Below, piece after piece: positions 1-9,083 of a stretch of 64,000 nt of DNA. Under the pieces are notes generated by a model. That model saw nothing but the letters and a program-made list of their open reading frames with translations. It searched no databases and was not told the DNA's origin. The stretch is from positions 248,001 through 312,000 of the forward strand of contig BGKB01000064.1 of assembly GCA_003116975.1 (NCBI GenBank). The letters are read 5' to 3'. This DNA is from Aurantiochytrium sp. KH105. Its lineage: Eukaryota; Sar; Bigyra; Thraustochytrida; Thraustochytriidae. The position numbers and the translations under genes are program-made. The first letter of the stretch is position 1. Each line of letters opens with the position of its first letter.

Positions 1-1231
1 TTGCGGAAACAGGCAAGTCGAGGTCTTCACGTAGCGCAATCTCGAATCGCAGATACACCTCCACGTCCTCTCCAGCGCGAGTAGCCACGGCAGCGCGCTG
101 AGCAATGCGCTGCGCATGTTCATGAACAATGCCAAGTCGCATGATTCGGATTCCTAGCGCGCGAAGCGCTTCACGGTCCCCACGCGCGTGAGCAATGTGA
201 TGCCATACCACAATCTGATTTAAGGCCCACACAATCATGTCTCCGCATGTATCGATGCTGCTTGCTATCTGGACAAGCAGCTGCGGCCGACTCAATTCAT
301 CGTCGACGATAAGTTCTAGGGCCTCCCAAGCACGCTGCGCAAGTGCTGGACGTAATGCCTCAACTCGAAACTCTTTGGTACTGCGAAGCTTGTGCAAGAA
401 ACGAGTGAGGGCACCCAAGTCTGCTGAATCGTTGATGGTGTTTTCAAGACCATGAGCAAGCACAGTGGAAGGCCCGCTTGGTTTTACGTCACCCATATCT
501 CTCTTCACATTGTCTGGCAACGCGATCCACCAAAAGTTCACCGCGTCGGCAAGACTTGCAAAAGGTTCGGGTTCTTGGAAAGAGAGAAAGATTCGCAGTG
601 CCGGATGCGCGAGGCCTCGGAGACGCTCAGCTTCCTCTTCGTCGACTCCGGTGTCGCGTAGTCGCACATCGCCTCTCGACTCGATCATCGAAAGCGGCAA
701 GCTTGTGACCGCGGCACAGTTCTCGATGATGATGTCGCCATCGACACTGACTCCGTCGGGGAGAGTTTGCAAGACTTCACAGCGCAAGAGGTAGAGGTCG
801 CGGTGAACACGTAGATATTGAGGAAGTGAGACGAGGGTGCAAAGCTCGTCGAGCATCAAGAGACCCTCGATCTCCATGGCGGACGGAAGCGTGTCAAGTC
901 TTGGCAGGCGCTCGAGCTGCAAATCTCCTTTGAGGAGCAGGGTTTCGGGAAGCTCTCGAAAAGAGGTGCAGTCCGCAATGCGTAGACTTTGCGTGATCAG
1001 ATCTGCTGGCAAGTCGACCAAGAGTGGCAAATTGCACAGCTCGAGCTCACACAGCACTTGAAGCTGGCTTGGAAGCGAAGCAAGGCTCACCAGTCCATCC
1101 ACACGTAGGTTCCGTGCGACCATTGCGGTTGTTAGTTCTGCTTCGCCTCTCTGTTCATATTGAGCGTACTTTTCCTCCGTGTCTTCCTCTTCAAGTGCTC
1201 CACGATTGTCGCGTACGAGCACGTCTTGCAT
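1..1231 (-). CDS. LRR protein with NEL-type E3 ubiquitin ligase domain (3' end off window)
   Basis: Open for 410 codons from an ATG at 1231 to the window edge, so the C-terminus is missing. Residues about 42-200 hold six or more short leucine-rich repeats of the bacterial LPxxL kind (LPADL, LPETL, LPSAM, LPQYL, LPDGV, LPLSM). From about residue 210 the sequence follows the NEL fold of secreted bacterial E3 ligases (IpaH/SspH family): an LADAV start, a helical segment, then TCGDM with Cys329 and Asp331 in the CxD catalytic position (bases 239-247), and an EVYLRF motif near the edge. In that family the Cys accepts ubiquitin from an E2 and passes it to a substrate chosen by the LRRs. The roughly 90 C-terminal NEL residues should lie to the left of base 1. 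An in-frame ATG at 1312 would add 27 residues. The gene is head to head with RAD50, so it is embedded in a eukaryotic genome. Family assignment is by eye; activity is inferred. Confidence 0.85.
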   Translation of the reverse strand, partial: MQDVLVRDNRGALEEEDTEEKYAQYEQRGEAELTTAMVARNLRVDGLVSLASLPSQLQVLCELELCNLPLLVDLPADLITQSLRIADCTSFRELPETLLLKGDLQLERLPRLDTLPSAMEIEGLLMLDELCTLVSLPQYLRVHRDLYLLRCEVLQTLPDGVSVDGDIIIENCAAVTSLPLSMIESRGDVRLRDTGVDEEEAERLRGLAHPALRIFLSFQEPEPFASLADAVNFWWIALPDNVKRDMGDVKPSGPSTVLAHGLENTINDSADLGALTRFLHKLRSTKEFRVEALRPALAQRAWEALELIVDDELSRPQLLVQIASSIDTCGDMIVWALNQIVVWHHIAHARGDREALRALGIRIMRLGIVHEHAQRIAQRAAVATRAGEDVEVYLRFEIALREDLDLPVSA

Positions 1232-1765
1232 CTCTGGCGTCCTCCCCGTTGTCCTCGTCGTCGTCGAGGGCGCCGTCCCTCTTTGCGATGATCGTCCTCG
1301 AAGAAGCCACATTCTCACTCTCTGGCCTTGTCCGCAACGCGTGGTGCGCGCACGGCACGTCACGTCTCGCGGAGCTTCGCAGCCCAGCGTCGCCCCTCCG
1401 CCGGGCCGGGGCCGCGTCCGTCTCGTTCGCCGTCTTCTGCGAAATCTCGCGAGCCGGAAAACGCGTTCCGCCAAAACGGGTTCTGCAAATACTACGTTCA
1501 AAACGTAGAGTGGAGTAGATAGAGTAGAATAGAGTATAGCGCCGGAAGTGGGTTTTCCGACTTGCGGGCGGGGATAGCCGACTTGACGCGCCCACCTAAC
1601 CACCGGCGTATCCTCCGCCGCGTTCTTGGCTGCTCGCAGTCGCTGCTCCTGCGACGAGTCGAGCAGAAGAAGAACCGCGCGTACGTGCCGCGCGTGCGTG
1701 CGAGCGCGGGCTGGGCAGGGCGGGGCGGCGCACCGCGGCGCGGCGCGGGGGAGGAGGAGGAGAAC
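1232..1765. promoter_or_regulatory. Shared 5' region of the NEL gene and RAD50
   Basis: A 534-base divergent gap. An AT-richer run of GATAGAGTAGAATAGAG type lies near 1513-1540, and a purine-rich stretch (GGAGGAGGAGGAGAAC) directly precedes the RAD50 ATG. Short open frames here, including an acidic one on the minus strand ending at 1191, are in the wrong frame for either gene and look like by-products of GC-rich sequence. Confidence 0.4.
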
Positions 1766-4700
1766 ATGGAGGCGGAAGACAGCGCCAACACGTCGGCGCC
1801 CCGCGGCGCGACGCTGTCGCGATTAGCGATCCGTGGGGTTCGCAGCTTTGGCCCCGACGAGGAGCAGGTGATCCGCTTCGACAAGCCGCTGACGGTGATC
1901 TCGGGGCAGAATGGCGCCGGCAAGACGACGGTCTTGGAGTGCCTCAAGTATGCCACGACGGGCCAGCTTCCTCCTGGAGCGAACAATGGACAGGGATTTG
2001 TGCACGACCCGAAAATGGCGGGCGTCACCGAGGTCAAGGCCGAGGTCAAGCTCGTGGTGCAGACGCGAGCATCCGAACGGCGTGCGTACTTTGTCTCGCG
2101 CAAAATGAAACTCACGCAACGGCGTACCAAGCTTGAGTTCAAGCAGCTCGAAGGGTTGCTAAAGATGAAGGATCGTCGCACCGGACAAGAGGAGACCATG
2201 TCGGGCAAGTGCTCCGATCTGGATCGCATGGTCCCGCTCTTCATGGGCGTCAGCTCGGCAATCCTACAGTCGGTCATCTTTTGCCACCAAGAGGACTCTT
2301 CATGGCCGCTTCAGGAAAGCTCCGTGCTCAAGAAAAAGTTTGACGACATCTTTGACAGCACACGGTACAGCAAAGCACTCGACGAGGTGAAAAAGCAAAA
2401 GAAGCGCCTCAATGACGTTTTCCGGGATGCAAAGGAACGCAAAAGCGTCCTCGAATCGCAGCGAAAACATGCGAGAGACTTTACCGACGATCGCAACGAG
2501 CTTCTGGAAAGTATCTCCACCTTGCAGTCTTCGCTGGCAACAACCAAGGAGGAGCTCAATGCAGTCGAGGAGAAAATTGTCGACGTGCAGCGCAAGCTCG
2601 AGGAAACAGACACCATCCGCAAGCGCCTTGCCCAAACAAAGATCACCTACGACGTCAAGCGCGAGGCGCTTCGCGAACTCCGAGACAAAATTGGCAGCGA
2701 CGTGCTCAGCGGCAATGCCGCCAAGTCGACCAGCGAGATCGAGACGCAACGAGAACAAGTTCGCGCCGAGCTCGAATCTTATGAGAAGCGACTCGCGGCT
2801 ATCAAAGTGGACGCAGAAGCTGCAGCGCGCAAGCGTGAACGGGCAGACGCGGCCGTCGTCTCGGCGGAGCGCGAGGAAGCAGTTTTGAAGGAGAAGCTGC
2901 GCAACTATGCCGCAAGTGAGTCGAAACTTCTCAGCGAGCTGCATGTCGTGGTGGTCAAAGACGGCGCGCTCGAGCTTGCCGATCGTCTCAAGGCCGCCTT
3001 GGACGCACCCCCTGTAAATTTGGCCTCTTCCGCGCCAGACGTTGCCGTCGCGCGTCGCGCGCTGGTTGCCGAGGCTCTTCAACACGTGCGCGAGCGTGCT
3101 CGAGATGCTGGGTCGACTCTTGAAGCGCGCACAAACGAAGTCGACGCGCAGCGTGACGAGGCGCGCGCCAAACTCGCCGAGGTGCGCTCCCAGGTCTCCA
3201 GTATTGAGGCGACGATTCGTGAGCTCCGTAGCGAGGAGGCCAGTAAGCTGGACCAAATGCACGAGATTCAAGATGAGCTTTTGAAAATGGATGGCAACTT
3301 TTCTGCCATCGGATCCCGTGTTGCGCAGCTCGATCAAAATATCGCTCAACAGGCTGAATCTCTCAAGCAACTCGAGGCGAGCGTGGGAAAAGATGACCCG
3401 AAACCCGCCTTGCGTGAGGCAGACGCTGATATTGTCACGTTGAGCAACGACCTGCGCGATGTGAGCGACAAAATCGAGCAGCTCGAGGCGCAGCACGATC
3501 AGGTGCAAGACTATCGAAGGCTCGTGGCCTCAGCTCGCGACGAGCAGAATCGACACCCTGGACTTCTCGACGACATTAAGCGTCGTATGCACGAAATCCA
3601 TCTTTACGAGGAGGAGCTCGCAGACGATGCTTCGGCGCGCCTGAGTTCGCTCGAACAGAGCGTGCAATTGGTTTCGAGCGACCATCACGAAGTCATTGCC
3701 AGCGCTCTCGAGGCCACGCGCGAGGGCGCCGAGGGCGTTGCAGCTGACCTGGGAGCCTTTGCCACTCAGGCGGAGACTGCGCTGGCCACCGCGGAAGCCG
3801 CGTTGAAGGAGGAAGGCTTGAAGATTGCCAAAATTGAGCAAGAAAAGGCGGCCGCCGAATCAAGTCTTGCATCTGCGCACAAGGAGCTGGCCACACTTGC
3901 TCCGCCGCGACTTTCTGAGGCCGTACAAGCGCGGCTCGATGACGGTGAGTCCGAAGACGCCATCCGCAAGATCCTCGAAAAGCGAGTTGAAAAGGTCCAG
4001 GGTGACTACTATGACTTTGTGGCGGCCGCAGACTACCTCAACACTGTGCTCGAAAAGCTATCGCGACAGCCTGTCAACGCCGAGCACGCGTGCCCAGCCT
4101 GTATGCGGCCCATCGGGGATACCTGGGGCGAAGAAATCACGGAGCGCAACAAAAAGGCACTCCAGACCTCGCTCCCTAGCCTTGTTCTGGCAGATGGCGG
4201 TTGCGAAGGCCATGCGACGCGTCTGGTCTCGTGGCGCTCGCAAAAGCACGCCGAGCGTTGCATCGAGTATCCACCAAATAAGGAGCTTCGTGGCTACGAT
4301 CTTTTCCGCTGCATGCTCATTCTGCAGCGCGAGCTGTCGTTGGATGAGGGTGATGGCTCGCGCAAAGCGCGTCTCCTGGAAGCCAAACAAACCGCGGAGC
4401 AAGAACAAAAGGATTTTGAAAAGGCGATCCCTGTATTGCAAATGCGCGCGCGGGTCAAGGCGCAGATGACCGACAACGAAAAGACGCTTCGCGATGCCAC
4501 GGAAGCCTTAAGTGCAAGTCGGTCACAGCAAGCGAAACTTGAAGCCAAAGTTCAGACACTGCGCAGTGGCAAGCTGGAACCTGCAACGACGGCACGTGAC
4601 GTTGTGCAAAGTCTCTTGGACTCGTGCCTTGCCGCCGCGCGGCATGCCACCAAGGCAGGTGATCTTGGCCTTTCCACTGCGGTCCTTGAACAAGCGGTAC

Positions 4701-6214
4701 AAACCGTTGCGGGAGAAAGTCCATTGCAGGCCGCTCGGCTTGCGCGTGAGGACGTGGAAAACAAGATCGCCAAGAAACGCGCTGAGAAGGAACGACTGCA
4801 AGAGGAGTGGCAGCGCAAACAAGCCCGACTTCAGCGAGCGCAGACGCAGCTCTCGGACCTGCGAAATCGTCGCATTGAGATGCGCGAGCAGTCGCAGCGC
4901 TTTGAGGAACTATCGAAGCGCAAGAACCTTGTCGTAGACGAGCGGCAAAAGGTGGTGGAGCGAATTGCTCGCGAAACCAAGATCAAATCCGTCAAGGCTG
5001 AGGAAGTGCAAAGACAGGAAGCCGCTTTGGCCGCCTTTGAGGCTCAACGCAAGGATGAGCTTGGACGCTTGCATAAGGCAAGTTCCGGGCTTGCCAACGC
5101 CGTGGCGAACGCAAATGGCCTCGTCGCCCAGCTTGACCCGGAAAAGCTTGCTGAGACGGACACGGCGGCCCGCGCCAATCTGGAAACCCTTCGCAATGCA
5201 CAGCAAGCGGCTGAGGCAGCGCGCGAGAACGTGCGCGTCAAGGAAACCGAGACGGAAGCGGTCAAGCGCGACATTTCCGAGCTGGAAAAGGCCGAGAGCC
5301 AACTTGACGACATTGTCCGTTTCTACCGAGACCAGGCCGAACTTGCCGAAAACAAGACTGTACGCGCGGGCTTGCTCGCGGAGCTGCAGGAGAAGATTGA
5401 CGGTCATGACACCCTCGAGGTTGAAAAGGATAACTTGGACGAAGATCGCCGCAAACTCGAGCGGGAAGAAGCCAGTATGGCCGCCCGTGCCAACGAGCTC
5501 GAGCGTCAGTGCGCGGCCATCGAAGAACGACTGCAGAGCGAGGAGCTTCGAAATATCGAAGAACGATATCGCGCGGCCTACATCGAGGCCCGAACAACGA
5601 AAATGGCCGCAGACGATCTCGACAAGTACTACAAGGCACTGGACACGGCCCTCATGCGCTTTCACTCGATGAAAATTGAGGAGATCAACCGGCGGATCGC
5701 AGAGCTCTGGGGCGTCATGTACCGTGGAGGTGACATTGACCGCATTGAGATTCGATCCGAGGGAAAGACGACGGCAAATCGTCGCTCGTACAATTATCGC
5801 GTCGTCATGACCAAGGGAGACACGCAGCTCGATATGCGCGGGCGCTGCTCCGCAGGCCAGCGCGTGATGGCCGCGCTCGTGATTCGCATGGCGCTTGCCG
5901 AGACGTTCAGCATCAATTGTGGCATCCTGAGCGTTGACGAGCCAACCGTCAACCTCGATGAGCCGAACAAGATCGGTCTCGCGAACGCGCTTGCCCAAGT
6001 TCTCAAGCTGCACAAGGAATCGCGCTTTTTTCAGCTTATCCTCATCACGCATGATCAAGACTTTGTCGATCGCATTGCGCAGCATGTCCACAATCTCGAC
6101 ATGGAGGCGAATTACTACAACGTCACCCGCCACATTAACGTGAACACGAACAAGTACGTGTCGCGAATCGCTCCACTTTACGCAGACGACGATCATCGCA
6201 GCGTAGCGAGCTAA
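1766..6214 (+). CDS. RAD50: DNA double-strand break repair ATPase RAD50
   Basis: A 1482-residue single-exon protein, slightly longer than the usual ~1310. It is the SMC-like ATPase of the MRE11-RAD50-NBS1 complex, which tethers and processes DNA ends in the nucleus. Walker A (GQNGAGKTT) is at residues 47-55. Long heptad-rich coiled coils flank a zinc hook CPAC with Cys776 and Cys779 (bases 4091-4102), through which two RAD50 molecules join. Near the C-terminus are the ABC signature (SAGQR), Walker B with D-loop (SVDEPTVNLD) and the switch His (LITHDQDF). The frame stays open upstream to 1562 but contains no ATG; the ATG at 1766 follows a purine-rich leader and sits just before the conserved N-terminal lobe. 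All catalytic motifs are intact. Confidence 0.97.
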   Translation: MEAEDSANTSAPRGATLSRLAIRGVRSFGPDEEQVIRFDKPLTVISGQNGAGKTTVLECLKYATTGQLPPGANNGQGFVHDPKMAGVTEVKAEVKLVVQTRASERRAYFVSRKMKLTQRRTKLEFKQLEGLLKMKDRRTGQEETMSGKCSDLDRMVPLFMGVSSAILQSVIFCHQEDSSWPLQESSVLKKKFDDIFDSTRYSKALDEVKKQKKRLNDVFRDAKERKSVLESQRKHARDFTDDRNELLESISTLQSSLATTKEELNAVEEKIVDVQRKLEETDTIRKRLAQTKITYDVKREALRELRDKIGSDVLSGNAAKSTSEIETQREQVRAELESYEKRLAAIKVDAEAAARKRERADAAVVSAEREEAVLKEKLRNYAASESKLLSELHVVVVKDGALELADRLKAALDAPPVNLASSAPDVAVARRALVAEALQHVRERARDAGSTLEARTNEVDAQRDEARAKLAEVRSQVSSIEATIRELRSEEASKLDQMHEIQDELLKMDGNFSAIGSRVAQLDQNIAQQAESLKQLEASVGKDDPKPALREADADIVTLSNDLRDVSDKIEQLEAQHDQVQDYRRLVASARDEQNRHPGLLDDIKRRMHEIHLYEEELADDASARLSSLEQSVQLVSSDHHEVIASALEATREGAEGVAADLGAFATQAETALATAEAALKEEGLKIAKIEQEKAAAESSLASAHKELATLAPPRLSEAVQARLDDGESEDAIRKILEKRVEKVQGDYYDFVAAADYLNTVLEKLSRQPVNAEHACPACMRPIGDTWGEEITERNKKALQTSLPSLVLADGGCEGHATRLVSWRSQKHAERCIEYPPNKELRGYDLFRCMLILQRELSLDEGDGSRKARLLEAKQTAEQEQKDFEKAIPVLQMRARVKAQMTDNEKTLRDATEALSASRSQQAKLEAKVQTLRSGKLEPATTARDVVQSLLDSCLAAARHATKAGDLGLSTAVLEQAVQTVAGESPLQAARLAREDVENKIAKKRAEKERLQEEWQRKQARLQRAQTQLSDLRNRRIEMREQSQRFEELSKRKNLVVDERQKVVERIARETKIKSVKAEEVQRQEAALAAFEAQRKDELGRLHKASSGLANAVANANGLVAQLDPEKLAETDTAARANLETLRNAQQAAEAARENVRVKETETEAVKRDISELEKAESQLDDIVRFYRDQAELAENKTVRAGLLAELQEKIDGHDTLEVEKDNLDEDRRKLEREEASMAARANELERQCAAIEERLQSEELRNIEERYRAAYIEARTTKMAADDLDKYYKALDTALMRFHSMKIEEINRRIAELWGVMYRGGDIDRIEIRSEGKTTANRRSYNYRVVMTKGDTQLDMRGRCSAGQRVMAALVIRMALAETFSINCGILSVDEPTVNLDEPNKIGLANALAQVLKLHKESRFFQLILITHDQDFVDRIAQHVHNLDMEANYYNVTRHINVNTNKYVSRIAPLYADDDHRSVAS

Positions 6215-6253
6215 GCTATGCTTTAACAAATGTTTTGGTGCGTGAATTGCCAG

Positions 6254-6271
6254 GCAGCTCGCACGAGCTGC
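6254..6271. other. Short inverted repeat in the RAD50 3' flank
   Basis: GCAGCTCG and CGAGCTGC separated by CA, 40 bases after the RAD50 stop codon. It could form a hairpin in the 3' UTR. It does not match the histone 3' stem-loop consensus. Confidence 0.4.
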
Positions 6272-6391
6272 TGTCATGGTTGATGAACTGAAAAGGGATG
6301 TCGTTCGTTGTTAGTTAGCCTGAAGGAAAAATGGAACACAAGGGATGCACCATGCAGCGTGTGCTTGATTGCGGGTGATGGAGATGCTACG

Positions 6392-7334
6392 CTACACGTT
6401 TGGCAGCACGCATGGCCCTTGAAACCCTTGCGCCGTAAGCCCGCCGTCGGTGGCGATGGTCTGGCCAGTGATGTAGCGCGCTGCAGGAAGGCATAAGAAC
6501 ACCACTGCTGAGGCAGGTTCTTCAGGCTCGGCGAGACGGCCCAAAGGGGTCCATGACTCGGCCTTTTCGACCTGGCTGCGGTCTTTTGCCACTGCCTCGC
6601 GAAGAAGCGGCGTGTAGGTCATCCAAGGACATACGCAGTTGACACGAACGCCTTTGCCACCCCACTCGCACGCAAGAGCACGAGTAAATTGGATCACTGC
6701 GCCCTTGGTCATGGCATACACACAGCCTGTACCGGACGATTGTAGGCCCGCAACGCTTGCTACATTGACGATGCTTGCTTTGCTCGCCCAAAGGGTCTCG
6801 GTAAGAGCCCTGGTCAGTTCAAATGTGCATGTGACATTGAGATCCAGCATCCGCGTGTATTCGTCTTCAGAGCATTCGTGCACGGGCTTGCGGATATTTG
6901 TGCCAACATTGTTCACGAGAACGTGCAGTTTGCCTTCGAGTTGACTGGCGACGGCATCCAGCACGATCGAGCGCCCGTCCTTGGTGCTCAAGTCTGCAGA
7001 GATCCCAATGGCGCGGCCGGCCCCAAACTTGTCGTCGAGTTCCTTCACCGCTTTGTCGACCTCTTGCTTGTTCCTTGCCGCCACAATCACCTTTTCCGCC
7101 CCAAGTGCGAGCAGCTGTTCCACGCACGCGAGCCCAATTCCTTGCGAGGACCCCTGTGCAGATCGTCAGGGTCAGTCGGTCGTCGAGGTCGCGAGGTGAG
7201 CGTCGCCCGCCATCTGCGTGCGTCCCGGCCATCTGTCTGTCCCAGGTATCCATCCTCCCATCTCACGACGAACTCACCGTGACCAGTGCGCGCGACCCGG
7301 CCGGCAGCCGCCACAGGGCCTCCAGGGCCTCCAT
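6392..7334 (-). CDS. Short-chain dehydrogenase/reductase, tropinone reductase-like
   Basis: Two exons: 7278-7334 (ATG at 7334) and 6392-7153, with a 124-base intron (GTGAGT donor, GCACAG acceptor). The splice falls inside the cofactor motif: exon 1 ends in ALVT and exon 2 begins GSSQGIG, giving the classical TGxxxGIG Rossmann signature. The product is 272 residues, normal for a classical SDR. The NNVGTN motif, the catalytic Ser (VASVAG) and YxxxK (YAMTK) are present, so it should be an active NAD(P)-dependent oxidoreductase, probably cytosolic. The substrate cannot be read from the sequence; closest in style to plant tropinone reductase-like SDRs. It is divergent from ERGIC3, 247 bases apart. 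Confidence 0.9.
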
Positions 7335-7581
7335 GCTCTCGCCGCGACGCGTCCCAGGCGCTCCGCGAGGCTTCGATGCGGGTTTGGGAGCGGCTATCGC
7401 AGACGAGCTCGCCATAAAGTGCCTCGTTGAACGTCGTTGAAAAGACAGACAGAACGTCGCGGCAGACCTGGAAAGAGAGACGCCGCCGCCGCTCGCCGCG
7501 GCCTTGCGCGCTCGCGACGAGCGACCCGCCGACCGAGGAGGGGCTGCAGAGGCGGCTCGTGTCGGCCGGCCAAGAGCGGCC

Positions 7582-8922
7582 ATGAAGAGCACGGGGTTGT
7601 CTCTGCGGCGAGGGCCCAGCGTCAAGGCCGCAGGGAGCGGCAAGGGCCTTTTGGACGCCGACCTGGGCGCGACGCGACGGAAACTTGCGCGGTTCGACCT
7701 CCTGCCCAAGGTGGAGCATGACGTCGAGGTGCGCACATCGTCAGGAGGCATCGTCTCAATGGTAACGGCGGCGCTCGTCTTGGTGCTTGTAATGGGAGAG
7801 CTACGCACGTACATCTCTGCGGGGTTTACGGAAAAGATCGAGGTGGACACAACGCTTCGGGAAAAGCTTCAAATCAATGTCAACCTCACATTCCACGCCC
7901 TGGCTTGCTCACAGGTCGAGTTGATCGCCATGGACACGACGGGAGAGCACCACGTAGACATGGACGCTTCTGTCGAGAAGATTGCCGTTTCACACGGCTC
8001 GCAAAAGGAGAAGGATGCTGCGAAGGCCGCATGTAATGATTGCTTCGGAGCCGGTGACCCGGGAAGGTGCTGCAACACGTGCACGGAGCTCCTTGAAGCC
8101 TATATAGAGATGAACTGGGATGTAGAAGATATCCTAAGCAAGGCACCTCAGTGCGAGCACGAGCGAGAGCAGGGATTAGAACCCTTGGATATTTTAGATT
8201 CTGCACGCGCGCCCGACCATGGTTGCAATGTTGCTGCTGTCCTACAGGTGAACAAGGTTGGCGGTAATTTCCATGTGGCATTGGGTCACGGCAAAAGTGT
8301 TCAAGGCCGGCTGCTCCACCAATTCTCTCCCGCGCAGCTTCCCTTCTTCAATACCTCGCACACAATTCATGAGCTCTGGTTTGGTAGCACCAAGCTACCC
8401 CACGCGCCGCAACCTCCGCTGGAAAGTCGATCTCAAATCATCGATCCACACATGGCTCAAACAGGAGCCTTTCAATACTTTATCGAAATTGTTCCCACGG
8501 AGCATCATAGCATACGGTTCTATCAGTATACGAGTACGGAGCAGTTTACTCTCATTGGCGAGAGCGTGGAAAAGATTGAGGAGCGCCGAAAAGAGGCCGA
8601 GAAAGAAGAGAAAGAAGCCCGGGCTCGAGAAGAAGCTGCTGGTCCTGATGCAGTCGACGACGACGGCACGCCGCTCGTGTCAATCTCGGAGAAACGTCGT
8701 CATGCGCGAACAGGTCACGGTCACGCGCAGCCTGCGGCGATCTCGCAGCTCCCCGGGGTGTTTTTCGTGTACGATGTGTCTCCGTTCACTATTGTCCGCG
8801 TTGACCGAATCATGTCCATGACGCAGCTCCTCGTTGACCTGCTGGCTATTGTTGGGGGGACGGTGGCCTTTTCCAAGTTTCTCGACGGCTCGCTGGCCAA
8901 GGTTCTCTGCAAGGGCATATGA
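7582..8922 (+). CDS. ERGIC3: ERGIC3/Erv46-like COPII cargo receptor
   Basis: 446 residues, start chosen at the ATG before MKSTGLSLRR. Layout: short cytosolic N-terminus with FDLLPKVEHDV (the family's conserved F-D-x-x-P-K region), a first transmembrane helix at about residues 48-70, a large lumenal domain, then a second transmembrane helix close to the C-terminus. The lumenal part has the characteristic cysteine cluster CNDCFGAGDPGRCCNTC. Erv46 with Erv41 cycles between ER and Golgi and returns or exports membrane cargo. A charged K/E-rich insert at about 340-370 is an expansion relative to the usual ~385 residues. No classical KKxx tail is visible (it ends in KVLCKGI). Confidence 0.93.
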   Translation: MKSTGLSLRRGPSVKAAGSGKGLLDADLGATRRKLARFDLLPKVEHDVEVRTSSGGIVSMVTAALVLVLVMGELRTYISAGFTEKIEVDTTLREKLQINVNLTFHALACSQVELIAMDTTGEHHVDMDASVEKIAVSHGSQKEKDAAKAACNDCFGAGDPGRCCNTCTELLEAYIEMNWDVEDILSKAPQCEHEREQGLEPLDILDSARAPDHGCNVAAVLQVNKVGGNFHVALGHGKSVQGRLLHQFSPAQLPFFNTSHTIHELWFGSTKLPHAPQPPLESRSQIIDPHMAQTGAFQYFIEIVPTEHHSIRFYQYTSTEQFTLIGESVEKIEERRKEAEKEEKEARAREEAAGPDAVDDDGTPLVSISEKRRHARTGHGHAQPAAISQLPGVFFVYDVSPFTIVRVDRIMSMTQLLVDLLAIVGGTVAFSKFLDGSLAKVLCKGI

Positions 8923-8940
8923 ATTTGCAAAAGCATCACC

Positions 8941-8974
8941 GCGCCTGCGCCTGCGCCTGCGCCTGCGCCTGCGC
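8941..8974. repeat. (GCGCCT)n hexanucleotide repeat
   Basis: Five perfect copies plus GCGC, in the 161-base gap between the convergent 3' ends of ERGIC3 and the cNMP-domain gene. Confidence 0.95.
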
Positions 8975-9083
8975 TCTCTCTTTTATTGTCTCTCTCTCTC
9001 TGTCTCCTCGCACAAGTGTGCATTCGTGCTTGTACTCGACATTGAAGCGATAAGAGGAAGGCAGAGGTGAACAACAACTTCAG

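Noticed and set aside
1191-1595. Acidic 134-codon minus-strand frame overlapping the NEL gene start
   Set aside because: Out of frame with the NEL gene and lacking an ATG at its apparent start; not needed as an upstream exon because the NEL frame has its own ATG.
4910-6277. A 455-codon minus-strand frame opposite the RAD50 C-terminus
   Set aside because: Shadow of RAD50; no conservation and no start context.
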